Below are positions 1 through 8,311 of a DNA stretch of 60,169 nucleotides, in pieces (position 1 is the stretch's first letter; the number at the start of each line of letters is the position of its first letter). The stretch comes from an uncultured Bacteroides sp. (lineage in GTDB: Bacteria > Bacteroidota > Bacteroidia > Bacteroidales > Bacteroidaceae): NCBI GenBank assembly GCA_947646015.1, contig CANSEY010000024.1:1-60169 (forward strand), read 5' to 3'. A model generated the notes under the pieces. The model did no database searches and was not told the DNA's origin. It worked only from the letters and a program-made list of their open reading frames with translations. A program made the translations under genes and the position numbers.

Positions 1-224
1 TGAGAATGAAGGAAATAGAGAAAAAGGGGGTATTTTCTGGGAAAAGGGATAAGTGCTGGTCCGAAAGGGATAGTTGCGATTAAAGCAAGTATGGGGGCAG
101 GGAATTTTAAAAAGCAAGGTTGGGAATGGAAGCGGGAGGAGCTTACTATTAAAACCCACAGGACATTGCTTAAAAACTAATCTTAAAAGTGCTCCAGTAG
201 CCACTAAATTGTAGATAGTACCAT
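1..224. other. Left-edge stretch without a supported gene
   Basis: No start codon with a convincing coding frame is seen. A stop-free plus-strand stretch runs from about 74 to the TAG at 212-214 and another from 19 to the TAA near 180. Neither has a recognisable product, and both could be remnants or chance. Purine-rich composition over 1-150 differs from the AT-rich sequence that follows. Confidence 0.4.
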
Positions 225-707
225 TTATTTATTAATCACATCTATTATATCCAGATTTTCCGGTGATACAATATAATTCTTTCTTTCAGTTTCAATCAAA
301 ATCCAGTTCTTATTTTGAGAAGCATAGATATAAAGGTTCTTGTGTATTTTTGAAGCATAAATACCACAATACCCCCAAACACCTTCAACTGCAAACTTAC
401 GCCACAGACCATTTCTGTCCTTTGCAGTGACGCTTCTTGCTTTCAATATATCGCACTTGGGAATTTTTCTTTTAAATCCATGATTATAAAGCACAATATC
501 CGTATCGGTCACAATAATTTTCCGAGGAATACAAAAATAGGTTACAACCATGATAACTAACAGCAGTAATATTATGCTAATTCCTAACCAATATCCTCCA
601 CTGGCAAATACTATAATAGCTGCGATAATGAAAAGCATCGCAACAATTATGGTCTTAATAATTGTGGTCGTATTAATCGGACAGTTTGTGCTATAATATT
701 TTTCCAT
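225..707 (-). CDS. Small membrane protein with PH-like C-terminal domain
   Basis: This 160-residue protein has two adjacent hydrophobic segments (about residues 16-38 and 40-60) followed by a soluble region starting with PRKIIVTDTDIVLYN. That layout, two membrane helices and then a beta-rich domain beginning just after the membrane, is typical of bacterial PH-domain (bPH) membrane proteins. The exact family is inferred, not certain. No functional partner lies next to it; the next gene is divergent. A TATCTTTG element (713-720) sits almost on the start codon, which would give a nearly leaderless mRNA, and a weaker GATATTTG lies at 730-737. Function unknown. Confidence 0.65.
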   Translation of the reverse strand: MEKYYSTNCPINTTTIIKTIIVAMLFIIAAIIVFASGGYWLGISIILLLLVIMVVTYFCIPRKIIVTDTDIVLYNHGFKRKIPKCDILKARSVTAKDRNGLWRKFAVEGVWGYCGIYASKIHKNLYIYASQNKNWILIETERKNYIVSPENLDIIDVINK

Positions 708-1014
708 AAGTACAAAGATAAAAAAAAATCAAATATCGGTTCTTCAATCTAAAGTATTTTTTGAACTGGACCGAATTATAAACTCTCCCACTCGATTATT
801 ACTAATCCTGAAAGATGTGTTTCGCCTAGTTTTCATAATCCCCTATGTGTTAAGTGCTATAAACAATAGAACTTAAACGAACTTCAAAAAAGATGCTCCA
901 CAATAAACAAAATAAAAATTAAAACTACTCTCTCACATTGCAAACAATTTAGTTATATTTGCATTTTAAACGTATCTTATACTATAGATAAAAGAAACAA
1001 GTTCGATAAGCAGA
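708..1014. other. Divergent intergenic region
   Basis: This AT-rich spacer lies between the small membrane protein (minus) and the ECF sigma gene (plus). It holds promoter-like elements at 713-720 for the minus gene and 954-961 for the sigma gene. No small ORF, hairpin or RNA gene was recognised in the middle. Confidence 0.5.
954..961 (+). promoter_or_regulatory. -7 element of the ECF sigma gene
   Basis: TATATTTG matches the Bacteroides TAnnTTTG consensus and lies 53 bp before the ATG. No good TTTG is seen 19-21 bp further upstream. Confidence 0.55.
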
Positions 1015-1581
1015 ATGCAATCTAATCATCTACTGAAAACACAAAAAAGTTTTTCAGACATATATTCTATATATTATGTGAGAATGCTTCGTTTCTCGCA
1101 AACCTATGTTATTGCGGAAGAGGATGCAGAAAACATAGTGCAAGATACCTTCCTTTATCTATGGGAACATCTGGAGTTATTGGAAGATATAGACCATCTG
1201 GATGCCTTTCTTTTTACTCTTATCAAAAACAGATGTCTGAACTTTCTGAAACATCAGTCGTATATCCAGGCCAAAACCTGTTCGCTCAAAGCAGACGAAG
1301 AACTGGAGTCTCAATTGAACCTATATGCTTTGGAACAATTTGACGAAGCTGTTTCCTCTATTTCGGAAGTAGAAAACCTGTTGAGCCGAACGATGCAAAA
1401 GCTGCCCGAACGTTGCAGAGAAATCTTTTTGCTCAGTCGCATAGAAGGATTAAAATATAAAGAAATAGCCGAACGCCTGGATATATCCGTAAACACCGTT
1501 GAAAATCAGATATCTATCGCACTTCGCAAACTCAGATCAGAACTCAAAGAATATCTTCCTTTACTGGTTTTTATCATTTAA
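1015..1581 (+). CDS. ECF RNA polymerase sigma factor, FecI type
   Basis: The 188-residue protein has the two expected sigma domains. Region 2 covers about residues 15-80, with EEDAENIVQDTFLYLWEH, and region 4 is a C-terminal helix-turn-helix with LPERCREIFLLSRIEGL followed by KEIAERLDISVNTVENQI. Length and content fit the Bacteroidetes FecI-like group that pairs with a FecR anti-sigma. The next gene encodes that FecR protein, and a SusC-type receptor carrying the STN signalling domain follows. The inferred role is to switch on the 2810-10348 uptake operon when the receptor binds its ligand. The C-terminus ends in a short hydrophobic tail (LPLLVFII). Confidence 0.93.
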   Translation: MQSNHLLKTQKSFSDIYSIYYVRMLRFSQTYVIAEEDAENIVQDTFLYLWEHLELLEDIDHLDAFLFTLIKNRCLNFLKHQSYIQAKTCSLKADEELESQLNLYALEQFDEAVSSISEVENLLSRTMQKLPERCREIFLLSRIEGLKYKEIAERLDISVNTVENQISIALRKLRSELKEYLPLLVFII

Positions 1582-1654
1582 TACTTTTTTTTGTATTTCC
1601 TTTGGTGGTAAATGCATTCTCGATTGTCTTTACTATAAAACCACTCAAGGAACC

Positions 1655-2623
1655 ATGAATGATGAATTAGAAAAATATTTCGCAGGCACCCTGTCTGCCA
1701 CCGAAAAAACAGAATTTCTGAATAAACTCCGAGATAATCCGGAAGCTAAAAAAGAATTCGCACGCATGAAGGCAGTATGGGCTGTCTCCGGACTGATGGC
1801 ACAGGAAGGAGACCCTCAAAAGACTGTAAGGGGTATAGCAGAGTTCGATAAACGTCTGAAACGCCGTTCTGTACATCGATTCCGTATAGGGTTCTTTAAA
1901 TATGCGGCTATGATTGTTTTGCTTATTTCCACTACTTGGTTTATCGCTAACTGGTATACACAAAAAGAGCAAAAAAAACAATATACGGAGATCAATGTTC
2001 CCAAAGGGCAACGAGTGAACATGACCCTTCCGGATGGTACTTCCGTATGGTTAAGCCCACAGAGCAAAATCAAAATCCCCAATGAATTCAACCGGAAAAA
2101 CCGTATGGTGGAATTGAACGGTGAAGGATATTTCGAAGTTACCAAGAATGCCAAGAAACCTTTTATCGTGAAGACACAGTTGTTCAATATACAGGTATTA
2201 GGTACCCGGTTCAACGTATTCGCCTATGCAGGAAAAGAGAGTAAGTTTGAAACCTGCCTCGTAGAAGGGCGCGTATTGGTTTATAACAAAAATAATAAAA
2301 ACGAGAAAGTCTATCTGAACCCACACGAAAAAGTATCGTTAGTAAACAACCGCATGGTAGTGTCTACTTCCAACTTCGACAATGAAGAATACCTGAAGAG
2401 TGGTATTTTCAGCTTTCGCTCAAAGCCTTTCGGAGAAATCCTGAGCTATCTGACCCTATGGTACAATGTGCAATTCAATTTTACCGGAGACGTGAAACTG
2501 GACGAACGAATCTCAGGCAAAATCCGACAAAGCGAAGATGTGGATAATATCCTGATAGCCTTGCAGGGAGTATATCCTTTTAAATTCAAAAAAACAGATG
2601 ATGAACATTATGAGATTTACTAA
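1655..2623 (+). CDS. FecR-type anti-sigma factor
   Basis: The reading frame is open from 1499, but that part overlaps the sigma gene. The ATG at 1655 gives MNDELEKYFAGTLS, the normal start of this family, and a 322-residue protein. A cytoplasmic N-terminal region is followed by a single membrane helix (about 81-100), a periplasmic FecR domain containing VPKGQRVNMTLPDGTSVWL, and a C-terminal domain of the DUF4974 type. The protein should hold the upstream sigma factor inactive and receive the signal from the STN domain of the downstream receptor. The gap to the sigma gene is 73 bp, consistent with co-transcription. Confidence 0.92.
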   Translation: MNDELEKYFAGTLSATEKTEFLNKLRDNPEAKKEFARMKAVWAVSGLMAQEGDPQKTVRGIAEFDKRLKRRSVHRFRIGFFKYAAMIVLLISTTWFIANWYTQKEQKKQYTEINVPKGQRVNMTLPDGTSVWLSPQSKIKIPNEFNRKNRMVELNGEGYFEVTKNAKKPFIVKTQLFNIQVLGTRFNVFAYAGKESKFETCLVEGRVLVYNKNNKNEKVYLNPHEKVSLVNNRMVVSTSNFDNEEYLKSGIFSFRSKPFGEILSYLTLWYNVQFNFTGDVKLDERISGKIRQSEDVDNILIALQGVYPFKFKKTDDEHYEIY

Positions 2624-2809
2624 ATACCCATGTCTAACCTTTTAAAACAGATCAGCGCTATGACTTAAAATATCCCCCATCCAAACAAAATAGATAGTGC
2701 GACAAAAAAGGGTGAGCGCTACCAACACTCACCCCCAAAAGAGTCAATACTATCTTTATCCATCTCGAAACAGACCTATAGTATTAATCTTTAAACGTAC
2801 GACAAAGTT
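2624..2809 (+). promoter_or_regulatory. Leader region of the SusC-like operon with hairpin
   Basis: A GGGTGAG (2710-2716) and CTCACCC (2728-2734) inverted repeat lies 76 bp before the receptor ATG. A TATCTTTA (2751-2758) resembles a -7 element at 7 of 8 positions. If the cognate ECF sigma reads this promoter, its recognition sequence is unknown and may not match TAnnTTTG. The hairpin has no U-tract, so it is more likely a leader or regulatory structure than a terminator. Confidence 0.4.
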
Positions 2810-5800
2810 ATGAAAAAAAACTTGTTGCAGAAATGGTATGTCCATCAACAACTTGAATTAACACATATTATACGAATTATGAAACTGTCCGTGTTCTTTA
2901 TATTCGTTTTTCTCTTTCAGCTTCAGGCTGGTAACGTAAAATCGCAAGAGGTCCGTGTGACTCTTTCTAAGAGTAACCTGACTTTCGGCGAATTGATGCG
3001 CGAAATCGAAAAACAGACTAATTATCTGTTCATGTATCGTGATGCAGAAATTGACCTTTCTCAGAAAATAGAGGTAAAAAACACCAGTGCTACGGTAAAG
3101 GAAATCCTGACAACGGCGCTCAGAAACAAAAAGTTGACGTATAAATTCTCTAATAACTACATTTCTCTTTACGTAGACAAAGAGAAAGCTCCTGAGACCA
3201 TGGTTACCCAACAGGAACGAAAAATTAAAATTAAGGGTGTAGTGATCGATCAGGTCGGTGAGCCGATTATCGGAGCCAATATCTCACTAAAAGGGCAGCC
3301 GGGAACAGGAGATATCACGGACATAGAAGGAAACTTCACATTGGAAGTGCCGGAAAAGGCTGTATTAGTAATTTCGTATATCGGATATCTGACTCAGGAA
3401 ATACCTGTGAATGGAAAAGCATCTTTCAACATTCAGATGAAAGAAGATACTAAAACCCTGGATGAAGTGGTAGTTGTAGGCTACGGTTCTCAGAAAAAGC
3501 AAACTGTAACCGCTTCGGCTTCTACACTAAAAGTATCTTCACTCAAAAATGTGCCAACCGCCAACCTGGCTTCTTCACTCGGCGGACGCGTCAGCGGCGT
3601 ATTGATTCAGCAGACCGGTGGCGAGGCCGGATATGACGATCCGACCATCATCATCCGCGGATCCAGTTCGCCTACTTCCTCTTCTCCCCTGATCGTAGTG
3701 GACGGCATCATCGGACGTAGCATGTCGCAACTCGACCCCAGCGAAATAGAAAGTATGACTGTACTGAAGGATGCTTCTGCAGTAGCTCCTTATGGTGCAC
3801 GAGGAGCCAATGGCGTAATCCTGATCACCACTAAACGTGGTAAAAGCGGTAAAGCACAGGTAGACTATAACTTCAAAATAGGATTTGGTACCCCTACCCG
3901 TATGCCCGAAATAGCCAGTTCTTATGACCATGCCCGCTTTATGAACGATGCATGGCGCAACAAAGAAATGGACTTGGGCGAAGATCCGGGTATGTATGGC
4001 ATTTATACTGAAGAAGAGTTGCAGAAGTTCAGAGATGGTTCCGACCCTTACGGTTATCCCAATACGGACTGGAACAAAGAAGTATTGCTTCCGCGTGCCT
4101 GGCAGCAAATGCACAGTCTGACAGCAAGCGGCGGTTCGGATAAGGTGAAATATTTTGCAGGATTCGGCTACGTGAAGCAGGATGCTCTCTATGGCGACAC
4201 ACGCACCAATAAATCAACATCCGGCTTCAACCGATACAATGCACGTGTTAATATAGACGCCAACATTGTAGACAAATATCTGAATTTATCGGCAGACATG
4301 GCTTATCGTCAGGAAGACCGGAACAGCATTGCAGGCAGTACTTCGGATGTATTCAACAATATGCACCGTAACCCGCAGACCGACCCGGGACGCTTTCCTG
4401 ACGGCAACCTGGGTAAAGTGTCACTGGGTGTGAATCCTATCGGACTGGCTACCGAAGGTGGTTGGGTGAAAGACCGTAAAAGTGTATTGAACACACGCTT
4501 CATGCTGGACTTCAATGTTCCGGGACTCGAGGGCTTGAACCTGAAAGGTATTTTCTCCTACGACAAAATATTCAATAGTATCAAAAGATGGACTACTCCG
4601 GTAGACTTCTATGTATGGAACAAAATTACAGGAGAATATGACGGACATTCACCTAACCGTGAAGGTGCCGAACTAAAACAGACATACTCAACCAGTCAAG
4701 CCATGACATTCGAGTTCCAGGCAGCTTACAACAAGACCATTGCACAAGATCACCAATTGGGAGCATTATTCGTGTTCTCACGTTCGGAAGGGGCAGACGA
4801 AAACTTCTGGGCTTCACGCACAAAATATCGTATCTATTCTATCCAGCAATTGTTTGCCGGACCGGACAAAGACAAAGACAACAGCGGCAGTGCCTCCGAA
4901 ACCGGTAAAGTAGGTTCGGTCTTCCGTCTGACTTACAATTACAAAGAGAAATATATGCTGGAGGCTAACGGTCGTCTCGATGGTTCGGAAAAATTCCCGA
5001 AAAGCAAGCGTTATGGTTTCTTCCCATCTGTATCGGCAGCTTGGCGCATATCGGCAGAACCTTTCATGGAACCTTTCTCCGGAGTACTCAGCAACCTGAA
5101 GTTAAGAACTTCATGGGGACGCGCCGGAACAGACAACATCGGTCAATTCCAGTATATGTCCGCTTATGGTACCGGCGGTGATGCCGTATTTGGCGGTCAG
5201 AATCCGGAAATAGCCCCGGGATACACTGAAACCCGTTTCCCGAACCCCAATATCACTTGGGAAACTTCTGAAATGTTCAATATCGGTATAGATGCTTCGT
5301 TCTTTAACGGAAAACTTAATCTGGAAGCAGACTGGTTCTATAAAAAGACAAACGACATCCTGCGCGAACGTACGGATATGCCAGCCATCCTGGGATATAA
5401 ATTGCCGGCAGCCAATGTAGGTAAAGTAGACAACAGAGGTATCGACCTGAATATCACACATCGCAATCACCTGCGCGACTTCAACTATTCTATTGCAGGC
5501 AATCTGACTTGGGCTAGAAACAAAGTCATTGACCTGCTGGAGCCGGCCGGTGAGAAAAACAATCCGAGACAGCGCAGCACGGGACACTCTATGAGCCAAT
5601 ATTTCGGTTATGAAGCATTGGGATTATTCCAGTCGGACGAAGAAGCCAACAACTGGCCTCAACCGCAATTCGGCAAAGCAAAGGCGGGTGATATCAAATA
5701 CAAAGACCAGAACGGCGATGGTATCATCGATGCGGAAGATGAAATAGCTATCGGACGCAGCAACTATCCGGAATTGGTATACGGACTCAATCTGAATGCC

Positions 5801-6250
5801 GAATGGAAAGGTTTTGACATAACCTTCTTCTTCCAGGGAGCAGCACTGGCAGACTTCTATTACAATGGTTACCTGGCCTTCCCATACATCGAAGGACGCG
5901 GAGGAGCCCTGCTCGAACATCACATCGGCAACACGTGGACGCCCGAAAATCCGAAAGCTGAATTTCCACGCTTGTACTATGGAGGCAATGCCAATAACCA
6001 ATTGTTCTCTTCTTTCTGGATGCGTAACGGTTCATACCTCCGTCTGAAAAATGTAGAAATAGGTTATGACTTCAAGAAGTTACTGTTATCCAAGGTATCG
6101 GAAATTCAGGGACTGCGCCTCTACTTCAGCGGCTCCAACCTGCTGACCTGGTCGCAGATCAAGTACTTCGACCCAGAATTGCGTTCCACCGACGGAAGCG
6201 CTTATCCTCAAATGAAAACCTTTGTGTTTGGTGCTAACATTACATTCTAA
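2810..6250 (+). CDS. SusC/RagA-family TonB-dependent receptor with STN domain
   Basis: The 1146-residue outer-membrane protein starts with an N-terminal extension and a hydrophobic signal (residues 24-42). It continues with an STN domain (about 50-120), a carboxypeptidase-regulatory-like beta-sandwich (about 138-215, IKGVVIDQVGEPIIGANIS), the conserved LDEVVVVGYGSQKK stretch, a plug containing SPLIVVDGI, and a 22-strand barrel ending in FVFGANITF. The STN domain is the part that contacts FecR-type anti-sigma factors, which fits the upstream sigma/FecR pair. It should work with the downstream SusD-like lipoprotein to import a ligand with TonB energy. The ligand cannot be read from the sequence. 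A second Met at residue 24 is possible, but the longer start is usual in STN-carrying SusC proteins. Confidence 0.95.
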   Translation: MKKNLLQKWYVHQQLELTHIIRIMKLSVFFIFVFLFQLQAGNVKSQEVRVTLSKSNLTFGELMREIEKQTNYLFMYRDAEIDLSQKIEVKNTSATVKEILTTALRNKKLTYKFSNNYISLYVDKEKAPETMVTQQERKIKIKGVVIDQVGEPIIGANISLKGQPGTGDITDIEGNFTLEVPEKAVLVISYIGYLTQEIPVNGKASFNIQMKEDTKTLDEVVVVGYGSQKKQTVTASASTLKVSSLKNVPTANLASSLGGRVSGVLIQQTGGEAGYDDPTIIIRGSSSPTSSSPLIVVDGIIGRSMSQLDPSEIESMTVLKDASAVAPYGARGANGVILITTKRGKSGKAQVDYNFKIGFGTPTRMPEIASSYDHARFMNDAWRNKEMDLGEDPGMYGIYTEEELQKFRDGSDPYGYPNTDWNKEVLLPRAWQQMHSLTASGGSDKVKYFAGFGYVKQDALYGDTRTNKSTSGFNRYNARVNIDANIVDKYLNLSADMAYRQEDRNSIAGSTSDVFNNMHRNPQTDPGRFPDGNLGKVSLGVNPIGLATEGGWVKDRKSVLNTRFMLDFNVPGLEGLNLKGIFSYDKIFNSIKRWTTPVDFYVWNKITGEYDGHSPNREGAELKQTYSTSQAMTFEFQAAYNKTIAQDHQLGALFVFSRSEGADENFWASRTKYRIYSIQQLFAGPDKDKDNSGSASETGKVGSVFRLTYNYKEKYMLEANGRLDGSEKFPKSKRYGFFPSVSAAWRISAEPFMEPFSGVLSNLKLRTSWGRAGTDNIGQFQYMSAYGTGGDAVFGGQNPEIAPGYTETRFPNPNITWETSEMFNIGIDASFFNGKLNLEADWFYKKTNDILRERTDMPAILGYKLPAANVGKVDNRGIDLNITHRNHLRDFNYSIAGNLTWARNKVIDLLEPAGEKNNPRQRSTGHSMSQYFGYEALGLFQSDEEANNWPQPQFGKAKAGDIKYKDQNGDGIIDAEDEIAIGRSNYPELVYGLNLNAEWKGFDITFFFQGAALADFYYNGYLAFPYIEGRGGALLEHHIGNTWTPENPKAEFPRLYYGGNANNQLFSSFWMRNGSYLRLKNVEIGYDFKKLLLSKVSEIQGLRLYFSGSNLLTWSQIKYFDPELRSTDGSAYPQMKTFVFGANITF

Positions 6251-6272
6251 ACTTAAAAATTGAAACGTGATT

Positions 6273-7892
6273 ATGAAAAAGATAAATACAGCCCTGTTTT
6301 GCTTATTTGTATTGCTCTTCTGTTCGTGCGATGTACTGAACAAAGCTCCACTGGACGAAATAGCGGACGACTCCTTCTGGTCGGACGAAACACTGGTGAA
6401 ATATTACGTAAACGATCTATATAGCGAAATCTCCGTAGACGGACTGCAACTACAAGAAAACCGCAGCGACAATTCCGTCTCGGCACAGCGTGATAAATAC
6501 CGTGCAAGCTGGTTTAAGTTCAACTATGACATGGTCAGTGCTTCCGATCCGCAAGATGACGACGTATGGGAAGATTATTACGTAAAAGTACGTAAATGCA
6601 ACCGTTTCTTCGAACGAATCGGTACATCGACCATCGAAGAAAGTGAGAAGTCAAGGCTAACAGGAGAAGTTCATTTCTTGCGCGCCATGTTCTATTTCGA
6701 AATGGTAAAGCGCTATGGCGGAGTGATCTTGTTGGATAAAGTGCTCACCATGGAAGATAACTGGGAAATCCCCCGTTCATCTGAGAAAGAATGCTATGAC
6801 TTCATTCTGGAAGACCTCAAAAAAGCAACAGAAATGTTGCCTGCCTCGTATGGTTCGAGAGAAAAAGGCCGGGCTACCAAAGGTGCCGCTTATGCACTGA
6901 AATCAAGAGTAGAGTTGTATGACAAACGATATGAAGACGTTATCAAAAGTTGTGCCGAAGTATATAAATTGGGATATGAACTGGTAGATGGAACCACCCC
7001 GGAGAAATATCGCTCTATCTGGTGGACTACCAATAAAGATAACAAGGAAATTATTTTCGATGTACAATACAAAAGCCCGGACGTATACAACAACATGATG
7101 GTGTGTAACATGGTGACGTATATCAACGATAAATACGGTGATCGCGGATGGGGTGGACTCGGTCCTACTCAGGAACTGATTGACGCATTTGAAATGGCAG
7201 ACGGTACTCCCGCTACACAATACTCTCAAGCTCCTGCCGATCAGGTATTCGATATAAACACTTGCGGTATTTACGAGGGACGGGAACCACGATTCTATGC
7301 AAACATCGTGTTCCACGGTTCGCAAATTTTCTTTAATGCAGATAAAGGTGCCGTGACAGTAGACCGCTATCTGATGGATACTCCTGACAAGGGAGACGGT
7401 TCGCTTACCGGATATAATGTCTGGAAATGGATTGATTATGACAACTATAACTATCCGTACGCAGGTGCCGGCAGCCCGGACTTCAGTACTAACTGGATCA
7501 TACTCCGTTATGCAGAGATTTATCTGAATGATGCAGAAGCGCGCCTTGAAACAGGCGATGTGGAAGGCGCACGGAAAGCAGTCAATATGATTCGTCAACG
7601 AGTGGGATTACCGGACCTCACCGAATCGGATCCGGAAAAATTACGTGAATTGATCCGAAAAGAACGCCGTATCGAATTTGCCTTCGAAGAACAACGCTTC
7701 TACGACGTCCGTCGCTGGAAGATCGGCCCCGAGACACAGACCACCCTGCACGGAGTACGTTTTGTTTCTCCTACAGAATTTAAAGTTACCAAGACGGACA
7801 TTCGTACCTGGAATGACCGGTTATACCTGACACCGGTACCTCATGACGAGATTGTCCGCTCCAGCGTTCTAAAACAAAATCCGGGATATTAA
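6273..7892 (+). CDS. SusD/RagB-family outer-membrane lipoprotein
   Basis: The ATG at 6273 (MKKINTALFCLFVLLF) is preferred over the in-frame GTG at 6267. The signal peptide ends in a lipobox, with the acylated Cys in CSCD. The body has the alpha-helical TPR-like layout of SusD proteins, with a typical EVHFLRAMFYFEMVKRYG stretch and a C-terminal ELIRKERRIEFAFEEQRFYD motif. It sits 22 bp after the SusC-like gene and should form the ligand-capturing lid over that barrel. The length (539 residues) is normal for the family. Confidence 0.95.
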   Translation: MKKINTALFCLFVLLFCSCDVLNKAPLDEIADDSFWSDETLVKYYVNDLYSEISVDGLQLQENRSDNSVSAQRDKYRASWFKFNYDMVSASDPQDDDVWEDYYVKVRKCNRFFERIGTSTIEESEKSRLTGEVHFLRAMFYFEMVKRYGGVILLDKVLTMEDNWEIPRSSEKECYDFILEDLKKATEMLPASYGSREKGRATKGAAYALKSRVELYDKRYEDVIKSCAEVYKLGYELVDGTTPEKYRSIWWTTNKDNKEIIFDVQYKSPDVYNNMMVCNMVTYINDKYGDRGWGGLGPTQELIDAFEMADGTPATQYSQAPADQVFDINTCGIYEGREPRFYANIVFHGSQIFFNADKGAVTVDRYLMDTPDKGDGSLTGYNVWKWIDYDNYNYPYAGAGSPDFSTNWIILRYAEIYLNDAEARLETGDVEGARKAVNMIRQRVGLPDLTESDPEKLRELIRKERRIEFAFEEQRFYDVRRWKIGPETQTTLHGVRFVSPTEFKVTKTDIRTWNDRLYLTPVPHDEIVRSSVLKQNPGY

Positions 7893-7929
7893 CGATTGAT
7901 TTCATCACACTTTTAAATATAGCATAATT

Positions 7930-8304
7930 ATGAATAAGATAATTTCTATACTGATTTGCTGCTTCATTGCCGGCTGCCTCTTTGTTTCATGTGAACAACC
8001 CGACATACCGGACGTACCGAATTATGATAAAACGGAGATATTGACATTTAAAGTTTATAATCAGGATAAAGAAGAAGTCGGTACTCCTGTTATTCTTTCG
8101 GATGAAGGAGTCGTTACCATTACGGTAGATGAAGGTACCGATCTGTCCAATGTCTTTGCCACCTGCACCCTCTCTTCCGGAGCTACCTTGTCTCCCGCAC
8201 TCGGAGGTTATCAGGACTGGAGTGGGCTGAACAAAGAATTTACTGTTACCTCGGCCAGTGGCAAACGTTCGAAACCATGGACCGTAATTTTCAAAACCAA
8301 GTAA
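7930..8304 (+). CDS. Small surface lipoprotein of the SusCD operon
   Basis: This 124-residue protein has a lipoprotein signal (CCFIAGCLFVSCEQ) and one small beta-rich domain. The domain resembles the short DUF5018/PKD-like modules found in accessory lipoproteins of Bacteroides uptake loci: an ILTFKVYNQ opening, alternating strands, and a closing WTVIFKTK. It follows the SusD-like gene by 37 bp and precedes the LamG-EEP gene by 7 bp, so it is almost certainly in the same operon. It may be a surface ligand-binding protein, but no binding residues can be named. Confidence 0.75.
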   Translation: MNKIISILICCFIAGCLFVSCEQPDIPDVPNYDKTEILTFKVYNQDKEEVGTPVILSDEGVVTITVDEGTDLSNVFATCTLSSGATLSPALGGYQDWSGLNKEFTVTSASGKRSKPWTVIFKTK

Positions 8305-8311
8305 CCGCATA

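Noticed and set aside
1499-1654. Longer N-terminus for the first FecR protein
   Set aside because: The extension overlaps the sigma gene and lacks the family start; the ATG at 1655 gives the normal N-terminus.
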